Below are positions 23,971-31,001 of a stretch of 31,001 nucleotides of DNA, one piece after another. The stretch covers positions 1 through 31,001 of the forward strand of contig JAFPWQ010000231.1 in NCBI GenBank assembly GCA_017394925.1, given 5' to 3'. Under the pieces are notes generated by a model, which was given only the letters and a program-made list of their open reading frames with translations, searched no databases and had not been told where the DNA came from. Numbering within the stretch: position 1 is the first letter of the stretch; every line of letters begins with the position of its first letter. The position numbers and the translations under genes are program-made. The DNA comes from Synergistaceae bacterium (lineage in GTDB: Bacteria; Synergistota; Synergistia; Synergistales; Aminobacteriaceae).

Positions 23971-25251
23971 ATGAGAGCAGGCATAAAGAAATTACTTTTA
24001 CTTGCATTCTTCGCGGCAATCATTTACGCAGGATACCGTTTCTTTTTTCATAAAGAACCTACAGTTTACGGTCTGACCACATCAGCAATAACCAGAGGCG
24101 ATATACTTGCGACAGTAACAGCAACAGGAGAGCTGAATGCGCTTAACGTTGTTACAGTTGGAACAGAAGTATCCGGGACGATTCGAGAGCGTTATGTTGA
24201 TTTCAATTCAGTGGTCGAGAAGGGGCAGATACTTGCACTGATTGACCCTTCAAATTTGGAGCAGACACTCAGACAGCAGCAGGCAACATTAGCAGGATAC
24301 GAAGCGGCCATGCAAAGCGCACAGGCCTCACTGAGAGATGAAGAGAGACAGCTTGCGCGTAACAGGGAATTATTCCAGAGGAAACTAATCGCAAAAAGCA
24401 CAGTTGATACCAGCGAGACGAATGTATCAATGAAGAGATCAGCTCTCAATGAGGCAAGAGCAAGAGTAACGAACGGAAGAGCAGCTGTTCAGAAAGCAAA
24501 AACGGATTTAGCTCACACCAGAATAGTATCGCCTGTGAACGGTGTTGTAATCGACAGGCAGGTTGATGTCGGGCAGACTGTTGCGGCAAGTTATCAGACA
24601 CCTACATTATTCAAAGTTGCGGAAGACTTAACGAGAATGCAGATTGAAACGAAAGTTGACGAGGCCGATATAGGAACGGTGAAAGAAGGCCAGAGTGTAA
24701 CATTCAGAGTTGATGCATTTCCCGAAGAGATATTCAACGGAAAAGTTGTACAGGTCAGAATCGCGCCTACGAAGAGCGATAATGTTGTAACGTACACTGT
24801 GATAATTCATGTCGATAACTCAGAGTTCAAGCTGAAACCTGGAATGACAGCTAACGTTTCAATTGAGACAGCAAAAGCCGTTAATGTATTGCGAATTCCT
24901 GTAGCCGCATTGAGATTTACACCTCCTGAAGAATTACTTAATACTATTTCATTTGACCGTGATATTCTGACTCAGAAAAAGACTCTCAAAACGGGAACAT
25001 TATGGCCGGAACGTAATGGAGTAATGATGATGCCTGTTCAAGTTGAAACAGGAATATCAGATAATAGAAACGTTGAACTTGTGAGCGAAAATTCCGGGAG
25101 GGCGCGTCCTGTTCTGCGTGAAGGTACAGAGCTTGTCATTAATGCACAGGCAGGAGTGAAAACCGGAGTAACGACTACGGGAGGTATGCCAGGAGGACCG
25201 GGAAGAGGAGGACCGGGAAGAGTTCCTGGAGCAGGAAGACCGCCGAGATAA
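23971..25251 (+). CDS. Periplasmic adaptor (MacA/HlyD-like membrane fusion protein)
   Basis: 426 residues. N-terminal membrane anchor about 7-22. Lipoyl half-motif GTEVSGTIRERYVDFNSVVEKGQILALID, a helical hairpin rich in Gln, Ala, Arg and Glu, then the second lipoyl half TRIVSPVNGVVIDRQVDVGQTV and a beta-barrel (VDEADIGTVKEGQSVTFRVDAFP). The layout is that of MacA-like adaptors. The last 28 residues are Gly, Pro and Arg rich (GGPGRGGPGRVPGAGRPPR), an unusual flexible tail. No MacB-type permease-ATPase follows; the next gene is on the other strand. The inner-membrane partner must be encoded elsewhere, or be the NHLM exporter of this window (speculative). Confidence 0.92.
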   Translation: MRAGIKKLLLLAFFAAIIYAGYRFFFHKEPTVYGLTTSAITRGDILATVTATGELNALNVVTVGTEVSGTIRERYVDFNSVVEKGQILALIDPSNLEQTLRQQQATLAGYEAAMQSAQASLRDEERQLARNRELFQRKLIAKSTVDTSETNVSMKRSALNEARARVTNGRAAVQKAKTDLAHTRIVSPVNGVVIDRQVDVGQTVAASYQTPTLFKVAEDLTRMQIETKVDEADIGTVKEGQSVTFRVDAFPEEIFNGKVVQVRIAPTKSDNVVTYTVIIHVDNSEFKLKPGMTANVSIETAKAVNVLRIPVAALRFTPPEELLNTISFDRDILTQKKTLKTGTLWPERNGVMMMPVQVETGISDNRNVELVSENSGRARPVLREGTELVINAQAGVKTGVTTTGGMPGGPGRGGPGRVPGAGRPPR

Positions 25252-25274
25252 GATTGAAAGTGAAAATGAAAGCG

Positions 25275-25312
25275 TGAGGGCAGAAAAATTAATCTCTGTC
25301 CTCATTTTTTTT
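25275..25312 (+). terminator. Rho-independent terminator of the TolC-PHP-adaptor operon
   Basis: TGAGGGCAGA (25275-25284) pairs with TCTGTCCTCA (25295-25304), 10 pairs with one G-U, followed by eight T. It lies 24 bases after the adaptor stop and before the convergent argG. Confidence 0.88.
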
Positions 25313-25318
25313 GTGCCT

Positions 25319-26551
25319 TTATGCCTCAATGGGAATTTCAGCCGCATCCTGACGTGGCCATGTTGATGTCCATGTTCGTACAGGCATTCCCCAGATGTTA
25401 ATGAATCCTACAGCCGCTGAATGATCGAATGCATCACCCTCTGAGTATGTCGCTAAATCATGTCTGTATATGCTCTTCGCCGCCTTCAGTCCGCGCACAA
25501 CTGCCTGACCCTTGAACAAACGCATCTTCACTGTGCCGTTCACATAACGCTGAGTGTCATTGATGAACGCATTAATCGCATCTCTCAGCGGTGAGAACCA
25601 GTAGCCCTCGTATGTGAGTTCAGCAAAACGTGTTTCAAGTTCGCGTTTAGTCTTCAAGACCTGCTTATCGAGTGTGAGCGTCTCCATTGCACGATGAGCA
25701 GCAAGAAGTGTTGTTGAACCGGGACATTCATATACTTCGCGTGATTTGAATCCCACAAGCCTGTCTTCAACCATGTCAATGCGTCCGATTCCATGACGGC
25801 CTGCAATCTGATTCACTTTCTGAATCAATTCTACACCGTGCATTCTCTCACCGTTCAATGCAGAAGGTATTCCGCCCTCAAAAGTAATCTCTATGAATTC
25901 GGGAGCATCAGGTCCTTCAATCGGGTTAGCTGTCATTTCGTATGCATCTTCAGGAGGTTCATTCCATGGGTCTTCGAGTAATCCGCATTCAATTGAACGT
26001 CCCCATAAATTATCGTCAGTGCTGTATGGTGATCCTGCTGTAGCCTTTACGGGTATTCCGTGCTTGTCTGCATATTCAATTTCGGCCTCGCGCGTAAAAT
26101 GCCAGTCGCGTACAGGTGCAAGAACTTTGATTCGCGGGTTCAATGCCGTAGCGCATACTTCGATTCTCACCTGATCCTGTCCTTTTCCCGTACAGCCATG
26201 AGCAACTGCTACTGCCCCTTCTTTATTCGCAATGTCTACAAGTGTCTTCGCAATTAACGGACGAGATAATGCAGACACTAACGGATATGTTCCCTGATAC
26301 ATTGCGTTAGCTTTCAGTGAGGGATATACATAATTCTCAACGAATGTATTCTTGAGGTCAAAGATATACGCTTTGACTGCTCCGCTGTGAAGTGCCTTTG
26401 ACTTTGCCGCCTGTAAATCAACGTCCTTCTGTCCAACGTCAGCGGTCATCGTGATCACATCATAGCCCTGTTCCGTGAGCCACATCACTGCCACTGAAGT
26501 ATCAAGTCCTCCGCTGTAGGCTAAAACTGCCTTGCCTTTTTTCTCGGTCAT
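25319..26551 (-). CDS. argG: Argininosuccinate synthase
   Basis: 410 residues, GAAGGA ribosome site. The PP-loop is VLAYSGGLDTSVAVMW (9-24), followed by TADVGQ, SALSRPLIAK, VAHGCTGKGQDQVR and SPYSTDDNLWGRSIECGLLEDP, all standard for ArgG. It joins citrulline and aspartate using ATP in arginine biosynthesis. It lies 51 bases after the site-2 protease gene on the same strand. argH and other arginine genes are not in the window. The last residues (PRQDAAEIPIEA) are complete. Confidence 0.97.
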   Translation of the reverse strand: MTEKKGKAVLAYSGGLDTSVAVMWLTEQGYDVITMTADVGQKDVDLQAAKSKALHSGAVKAYIFDLKNTFVENYVYPSLKANAMYQGTYPLVSALSRPLIAKTLVDIANKEGAVAVAHGCTGKGQDQVRIEVCATALNPRIKVLAPVRDWHFTREAEIEYADKHGIPVKATAGSPYSTDDNLWGRSIECGLLEDPWNEPPEDAYEMTANPIEGPDAPEFIEITFEGGIPSALNGERMHGVELIQKVNQIAGRHGIGRIDMVEDRLVGFKSREVYECPGSTTLLAAHRAMETLTLDKQVLKTKRELETRFAELTYEGYWFSPLRDAINAFINDTQRYVNGTVKMRLFKGQAVVRGLKAAKSIYRHDLATYSEGDAFDHSAAVGFINIWGMPVRTWTSTWPRQDAAEIPIEA

Positions 26552-26602
26552 GTATCGAATTCCTTCTTTCGTGAAAATTTTTTTGTTCCTGTGAAATTAT
26601 AT

Positions 26603-27220
26603 TTAGTACGGCAGAAAATTCCAGAGAAAATTTATGATTGGGTCAAAGAATACGTTTATGATTCCCGTCATTAAGAGCACGAGCAATATAATCATTCCGT
26701 ATCTCTCAAGCCAGTAATAATATTCCATGTACTTGTACGGCAGGAACGCTTCGAGTACACGTGAGCCGTCAAGCGGAGGAATCGGAATCAAATTAAATGC
26801 CGCAAGTCCCATGTTGATATTGACCATCTGAAGAAGAACCATAAGACCAGCACGGCCAGTTAAATCAAACCACCATTCCCCGCAGTAACGAATGAACAGA
26901 ACAGTTAATACTGCCGTCAATATATTTCCTGCAACACCGGCAAGCGATACGATAATTAAATCACGTTTAGGATGTCTGAAATAACGCATGTTAATCGGAA
27001 CTGGTTTCGCCCATCCGAATCCCACGAATAATAACATTAGTGTCCCGATTAAATCGAAATGTGCAAACGGATTAAGCGATAATCTTCCGTAACGTTCTGC
27101 TGTAGGGTCTCCAACCATTTTGGCCGCGAAACCATGACAGAATTCATGAAACGATAACGCCCACAGTAACGCCGGTATCGTCAGCAATAATCTTGCAGGA
27201 TCAGTTAGCAGCGTTCTCAT
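26603..27220 (-). CDS. Site-2 protease family membrane metalloprotease (M50)
   Basis: 205 residues, with four to five membrane segments. The zinc site is SFHEFCHGF (HEFCH at 25-29) and the third ligand is in NLIPIPPLDGSRVL (Asp152 region); LSLNPFAHFDLIGT is also typical. It is a minimal M50 protease of the type without PDZ or CBS domains. The start overlaps the end of the AsmA-like gene by 20 bases, with AAAGGAGG inside that gene, so the two are coupled. Substrates in this subgroup are mostly unknown. Confidence 0.92.
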   Translation of the reverse strand: MRTLLTDPARLLLTIPALLWALSFHEFCHGFAAKMVGDPTAERYGRLSLNPFAHFDLIGTLMLLFVGFGWAKPVPINMRYFRHPKRDLIIVSLAGVAGNILTAVLTVLFIRYCGEWWFDLTGRAGLMVLLQMVNINMGLAAFNLIPIPPLDGSRVLEAFLPYKYMEYYYWLERYGMIILLVLLMTGIINVFFDPIINFLWNFLPY

Positions 27221-29276
27221 CTTTCGATAATTCCTCCTTTATTTTTGCTTTTGTGTCTTCACTCGTGATTTCATTGCTCATGTTCTGATTTATATTTATG
27301 TCTGTGCTCACGATTTCAATCTCACGTGATTTTATTTCTGATGATTCAATTTCAATTTCAATTTCAATTCTGGGTGTTATGTCCCGTGATTCATTTTTGA
27401 TGTCAGGCGATGCTTTTTTCTCTGACATGGCCATGAGATTAACTGACGGGTTATTGAGCATTCCTGTTATTTTCACTGATGATTCAGGCCTGCCGTTTAT
27501 GCCTGCAATAATATCAAGCTCAGGATTCGATGACGGAAACGGTTTGAGTGTTCCCGTGATTGCAATCGGGATTCTGTTTATCGTTCCTTCGGTCTTGTCT
27601 ATCGTTAATGTCCTGTCTTTGACCGTGAAATTTATCACAGGCTTAACCACTTTCCATGAACGCACATTGAATTCATTGCTGCTCAGTGAACCCGTTATTA
27701 CCGGCTCTGATATTCTGCCTCTGACACTCAATGACAGCGTAATATTCCCTGAGAGATTATAATTCGGGTAATCGGGAATGATATTCTCAACGCGTTTGAT
27801 GTCTAAATCTGCAATCTTGGCCGTGAGATTCATTCTTGAGCCTCTGAGAAGCGATTCAATACTGCCGTTAATGAATCCGTTCGCATTCTCAAAACTAAAT
27901 TTACCGTCAACATTCGCCGTATTACTTCCTGCAAGTTTCAGCTGAATCTTTATGTCCGATAATGTCCTGCCGTTATACGTGATTTTAGGTACTGAGAGAT
28001 TCACAAGACCGTTAAGAGATTTCATGCTGCCGTTTATATTTACGTTGAACATGTCTATTTTGCCCTCAAGACTCTTAAGCTCAGGAATGTTTAACAGTTT
28101 ATCAAGTTTTTCAAGATTCATTTCGCTTCCGTCAAGTTTGATTTTAATTGCAGCGTCATCACTGAAAAGATTCGTTGCTGAGATTTCACCCTGAACAGGA
28201 ATGCTTATTACTGAGGCCTGAATGTTATTCATCATGAGCATGTTATCACTCACTGCGTAATTATAGTTCGCGCTCATACGTTCGACAGGAAGAGCGTAAA
28301 TTTTTGTGCCTTTGTAGTCAATTGAACCGAAAACTCTCGGAGATTCTTTTGTGCCTGTAACATCGAGATTAAAATTCAGACCGCCGTTAAAGTCTCCTGA
28401 GATTAATACATCCGGGAACATTGAGATTAGCTCTTTGAGATTCAAATCTTCTGCCGTCGCGTGAATGTCGAATATATTATCACCGAATAATCCCCCGACA
28501 GCTGTTATCTTTCCTGTGCCGAGTGTCATATCTGCCCTGTTTATTGATGTTAATTCCGAATCATTTCCCAAGTCTATATTTCCCTTCAGAGCAAGGCCGT
28601 TAATATCTGCATCTATTTCTGCCTTGAACTTTCCGAAATCAGCATTAATACTTGAGATATTCATAGTTACGAAGCGTGAATGTATTTTGCTGTTTATGAT
28701 TCTCAGTCTGTCCAGATGAATTATATTTGCATGTTCTGTTTCTTCATGTGATTCTTCAGCGAAGGCAGGAGATGTGAATATCTGAATCATGTCTGTGTTC
28801 GTGGCCTCATAATTGAGATTCATATCCTGAAGGGCATTCACGAATTCATTTGCATCAAGTGAAACGCCGCGTGTAAAAATTTCTGACAGTCCTAATCTGC
28901 CCTTGAGAAGTGATGATATATTCAGATAGCCTGTTAATGATTCAGCGGAGAGAATTTTATTCCCGTCTTCGTATTCAAGTTCTATATTCCTGAACGTGTA
29001 GCCTTTTAACGGATTGCCTGTAACACTTTCAGCTTTGAGATTCATTTTCATGTTATCGGAGAAGTAATTTTTTGCGAGTGTGAAAATTACATCACAGCCC
29101 AGATTCGTGAATGACACCGCAAGAACGATAACTGCAATAACTATAACGGACAGCGTAATAGTCCGGCGTATAAGTCTTCGTCTTCTGATACGCTTTAATT
29201 TTTTTCTTGACGGACGCTTCTTTAAGAGTTCCGGCGGCATAAAGAATCTGTTTACATTATCGATGTCATCACGCAA
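27201..29276 (-). CDS. AsmA/TamB-like envelope protein
   Basis: 691 residues. Start is TTG 29276 with AGGAG 11 bases upstream; the next ATG is at residue 13. A very basic cytoplasmic stretch (RPSRKKLKRIRRRRLIRR, 21-38) precedes a single membrane segment (39-57). The rest is a long series of beta-rich segments with phrases such as LKAESVTGNPLKGYTFRNIELEYEDG, ISGDFNGGLNFNLDVTGTKESPRVFGSIDYKGT and NLSGNITLSLSVRGRISEPVITGSLSS, typical of the AsmA/TamB lipid-bridge superfamily. It is short for TamB (over 1000 residues). The C-terminal tail is low-complexity, Glu/Ile/Ser-rich. Likely role is phospholipid transport between membranes or envelope assembly. Confidence 0.8.
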   Translation of the reverse strand: MRDDIDNVNRFFMPPELLKKRPSRKKLKRIRRRRLIRRTITLSVIVIAVIVLAVSFTNLGCDVIFTLAKNYFSDNMKMNLKAESVTGNPLKGYTFRNIELEYEDGNKILSAESLTGYLNISSLLKGRLGLSEIFTRGVSLDANEFVNALQDMNLNYEATNTDMIQIFTSPAFAEESHEETEHANIIHLDRLRIINSKIHSRFVTMNISSINADFGKFKAEIDADINGLALKGNIDLGNDSELTSINRADMTLGTGKITAVGGLFGDNIFDIHATAEDLNLKELISMFPDVLISGDFNGGLNFNLDVTGTKESPRVFGSIDYKGTKIYALPVERMSANYNYAVSDNMLMMNNIQASVISIPVQGEISATNLFSDDAAIKIKLDGSEMNLEKLDKLLNIPELKSLEGKIDMFNVNINGSMKSLNGLVNLSVPKITYNGRTLSDIKIQLKLAGSNTANVDGKFSFENANGFINGSIESLLRGSRMNLTAKIADLDIKRVENIIPDYPNYNLSGNITLSLSVRGRISEPVITGSLSSNEFNVRSWKVVKPVINFTVKDRTLTIDKTEGTINRIPIAITGTLKPFPSSNPELDIIAGINGRPESSVKITGMLNNPSVNLMAMSEKKASPDIKNESRDITPRIEIEIEIESSEIKSREIEIVSTDININQNMSNEITSEDTKAKIKEELSKDENAAN
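27345..27368. repeat. Hexanucleotide microsatellite TTCAAT x4
   Basis: Four perfect copies of TTCAAT, coding on the minus strand for alternating Ile-Glu in the tail of the AsmA-like protein. Length changes would stay in frame. Confidence 0.9.
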
Positions 29277-29404
29277 ATATAATCACGCTCCTGTTAAAAG
29301 TCTGACGTTCTGATGTGAAGTTTGTATGCAATTATAAGCCATAAAACATGATATAGTTACGTGTAAAGCATCAGCAAATCAAATTAACGGGGGAATAAAT
29401 TTTC

Positions 29405-31001
29405 ATGGCATTAATTTTTTTATTGAGCTTTGCATTCTTCTTTTCATTATTCGTATTCATGAACGCAAAAATTTCATTTGCCTGCATGACTATACTTGTC
29501 GGCAAGAAAGCATCATCAACAGGAGAAGTTCTTATTGGACATAACGAAGATGCGCCCGGAAGATTCACAATGCAGACTCATCTCGTGAAGAAGCAGCGAA
29601 GGCATCCGGGCACAAAAATAAAATTTGAGCATGAACTTTCAGATTTAAGTTTAAGCACAACACGCACAAATTTATTCTGGTCTGAGGCAAAGACATTCAG
29701 CAATGATGATTCGGATTCTGCATTCTGTGATTTCTATGTGAACGGGCACGGAGTAATTATATGTTCAAACAACTGCGCAGACTCAAAAGAAGATAATCCC
29801 GAATTACTCAACGGCGGCATAGGTTACGGGTTAAGGCGTTTAGTCGCTGAGAGTGCGACAAGTGCAAAGGGAGCATTAGACCTTGCATGTAAACTTGTAG
29901 ACAAATTCGGATATGCTTCAAGCGGAAGGAGTTATGCGTTCGCTGACAACGAAGAGATTTACGTTATGCAGATCGTTCACGGTAAGCACTACGCGATTCA
30001 GAGAGTGCCTGACGATGAAGTTGCAGTGATTCCGAATCATTATACGATTCATGAGCCGGACACGAAAGCACACGGATATGATGAGCTTGTGAGCTATGCA
30101 GTCAGACGCGGCTGGTATAAACCCGAAGACGGAGCTTTTGACTTTCAGAGGGCGTATCAGTCAGAAGAATCATTCGGACTTGAGAAGAATACGCACAGAC
30201 ATGTGAGAGCCTTTGAGATTTTGCTTGAAATGGATTTAAGCGGACTGCTCAATCAAAAATGGGAAACTCTTCCGTTCTCGATAAAGCCTGCGCATAAAGT
30301 CAGCATTGAGACATTGAAGAAGATTCTGCGAACTCACTTTGAAGGGACATCATCGTACGCACATGATAAAGACAATCCGAACTCCTCAGAGCCATTGACG
30401 ACATGCAACAGTGAAGGCTCATCATCATACACGAACGATAAAGGCAATCCGAATCTCTCAGAGCCATTAACGACATGCAGCAGTGAAGGCTCATCATACA
30501 CGAATGATAAAGGCAATCCGCATTTCTCGAAGCCATTGACTATATGCAACTGCGACACACTCGAAAGTACGATTGCACAGATCCGGCATAATCCCTACAG
30601 AATAATTTTACGGCGGGCATTAGGCAGGCCATGTTTCTCGCCTTATGTTGTATGGTACAGCGGCATAAATAAAATCCCTGAAGGCTACGAAGAAATGAAT
30701 TCAGAGACAGCAATCATGAATCACTTCAGCACAAGACCGTCAGACATGGATTACAGAAATAACGCATGGTACAGAGCAATGGAAGTTCAAGCCTCCTGCG
30801 ACATTCTTTATCACGAGAAAGGAGAATATGTGCGATCAAAGATTGCGGAATTTGAATCGCGTGAAGAAAAAAAATTAAGCACTCTTGATTCGCAGATTGA
30901 GTTATGCCTTCACAATGAGCCTAAAATAGCACGTGCAATGATGGACGGTGCAGTTCTCTCGTGGACAAATGAAGCTGAAGCGTGCATGAATGACATTAAG
31001 C
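29405..31001 (+). CDS. C69-family dipeptidase (PepD-like), secreted, C-terminus cut by window end
   Basis: About 532 codons are visible from ATG 29405; the frame is open at 31001. A strongly hydrophobic start (1-20) leads to NAKISFACMTILVGKKAS: Cys27 is the N-terminal nucleophile of this Ntn-hydrolase family, to be exposed by cleavage before it. GHNED follows, then NGHGVIICSNNCADSKED, GGIGYGLRRLVAE and EIYVMQIVHGKHYAIQRVPDDEVAVIPNHY, all family features. After LKKILRTHFEGT the usual loop is present three times (residues 313 on). IAQIRHNP and YRNNAWYRAMEVQ continue the normal fold. It probably cleaves dipeptides outside the inner membrane. SFAC could also be read as a lipobox, a less likely alternative. 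Confidence 0.9.
   Translation, partial: MALIFLLSFAFFFSLFVFMNAKISFACMTILVGKKASSTGEVLIGHNEDAPGRFTMQTHLVKKQRRHPGTKIKFEHELSDLSLSTTRTNLFWSEAKTFSNDDSDSAFCDFYVNGHGVIICSNNCADSKEDNPELLNGGIGYGLRRLVAESATSAKGALDLACKLVDKFGYASSGRSYAFADNEEIYVMQIVHGKHYAIQRVPDDEVAVIPNHYTIHEPDTKAHGYDELVSYAVRRGWYKPEDGAFDFQRAYQSEESFGLEKNTHRHVRAFEILLEMDLSGLLNQKWETLPFSIKPAHKVSIETLKKILRTHFEGTSSYAHDKDNPNSSEPLTTCNSEGSSSYTNDKGNPNLSEPLTTCSSEGSSYTNDKGNPHFSKPLTICNCDTLESTIAQIRHNPYRIILRRALGRPCFSPYVVWYSGINKIPEGYEEMNSETAIMNHFSTRPSDMDYRNNAWYRAMEVQASCDILYHEKGEYVRSKIAEFESREEKKLSTLDSQIELCLHNEPKIARAMMDGAVLSWTNEAEACMNDIK
30341..30553 (+). repeat. Triplicated 72-bp in-frame repeat inside the C69 dipeptidase
   Basis: Copies start at 30341, 30413 and 30485; the last is one codon shorter. 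Each encodes a version of EG-SSY-NDKGNPN-SEPLTTCNS. Copies two and three are very similar in DNA, pointing to recent tandem duplication. Confidence 0.92.

Noticed and set aside
30341..30553. Possible CRISPR-like array
   Set aside because: The copies are contiguous, in-frame 72-base coding repeats without spacers.
30300..30558. Two minus-strand repeat-containing frames
   Set aside because: They are antisense images of the triplicated segment in the C69 dipeptidase gene.

Overview
The window is about 31 kb of densely coded DNA of moderately low GC (roughly 42-45% by eye). It comes from a diderm bacterium: there is a TolC-type outer-membrane channel, a periplasmic adaptor, an AsmA/TamB-like envelope protein and many signal peptides. 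Starts are mostly preceded by strong AGGAGG-type ribosome sites, and several appear to be TTG or GTG. A gut or rumen anaerobe, for example of Synergistota, would fit. That is a weak inference from gene style, because no rRNA or marker gene is present.

Layout. (1) 1-9934, minus strand: one tightly packed run of nine genes. In transcription order it holds a response regulator with a SARP-type DNA-binding domain, a 66-residue stub of an NHLM-type HlyD secretion protein, a C39-peptidase/ABC exporter, a second NHLM-type ABC subunit, two secreted Arg/Glu/Lys-rich helical proteins, an amino-acid-binding protein whose two lobes are in swapped order, a NamZ-type (DUF1343) muramidase and a 5'-nucleotidase cut by the window edge. 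(2) 9935-10241: a divergent control region with promoters on both strands and a hairpin that pairs perfectly only as minus-strand RNA. (3) 10242-11286, plus strand: a predicted HExxH metalloprotease and a 63-residue double-glycine-leader peptide whose mature part has perfect C2H2 zinc-finger spacing. (4) hflK-hflC. (5) tRNA-Pro(CGG) with its own promoter and terminator. (6) A dicarboxylate symporter and sbcD-sbcC on the minus strand. (7) A TSUP transporter and a secreted YHYH-thermonuclease on the plus strand, then mpg (minus) with a decayed second copy of its 3' end. (8) PP2C phosphatase, TolC, PHP phosphatase and MacA-like adaptor on the plus strand. (9) An AsmA-like protein, a site-2 protease and argG on the minus strand. 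(10) A C69 dipeptidase (plus) containing a triplicated 24-residue segment and cut by the window end.

The most interesting unit is the divergent export locus at about 4.2-11.3 kb. The peptide's leader fits the C39 peptidase of the exporter, the response regulator is positioned to control both arms, and the cargo looks like a tiny zinc-binding module rather than a usual bacteriocin. The exporter's own adaptor is reduced to a membrane anchor. The second most interesting object is the lobe-swapped (circularly permuted) substrate-binding protein in the same gene run.
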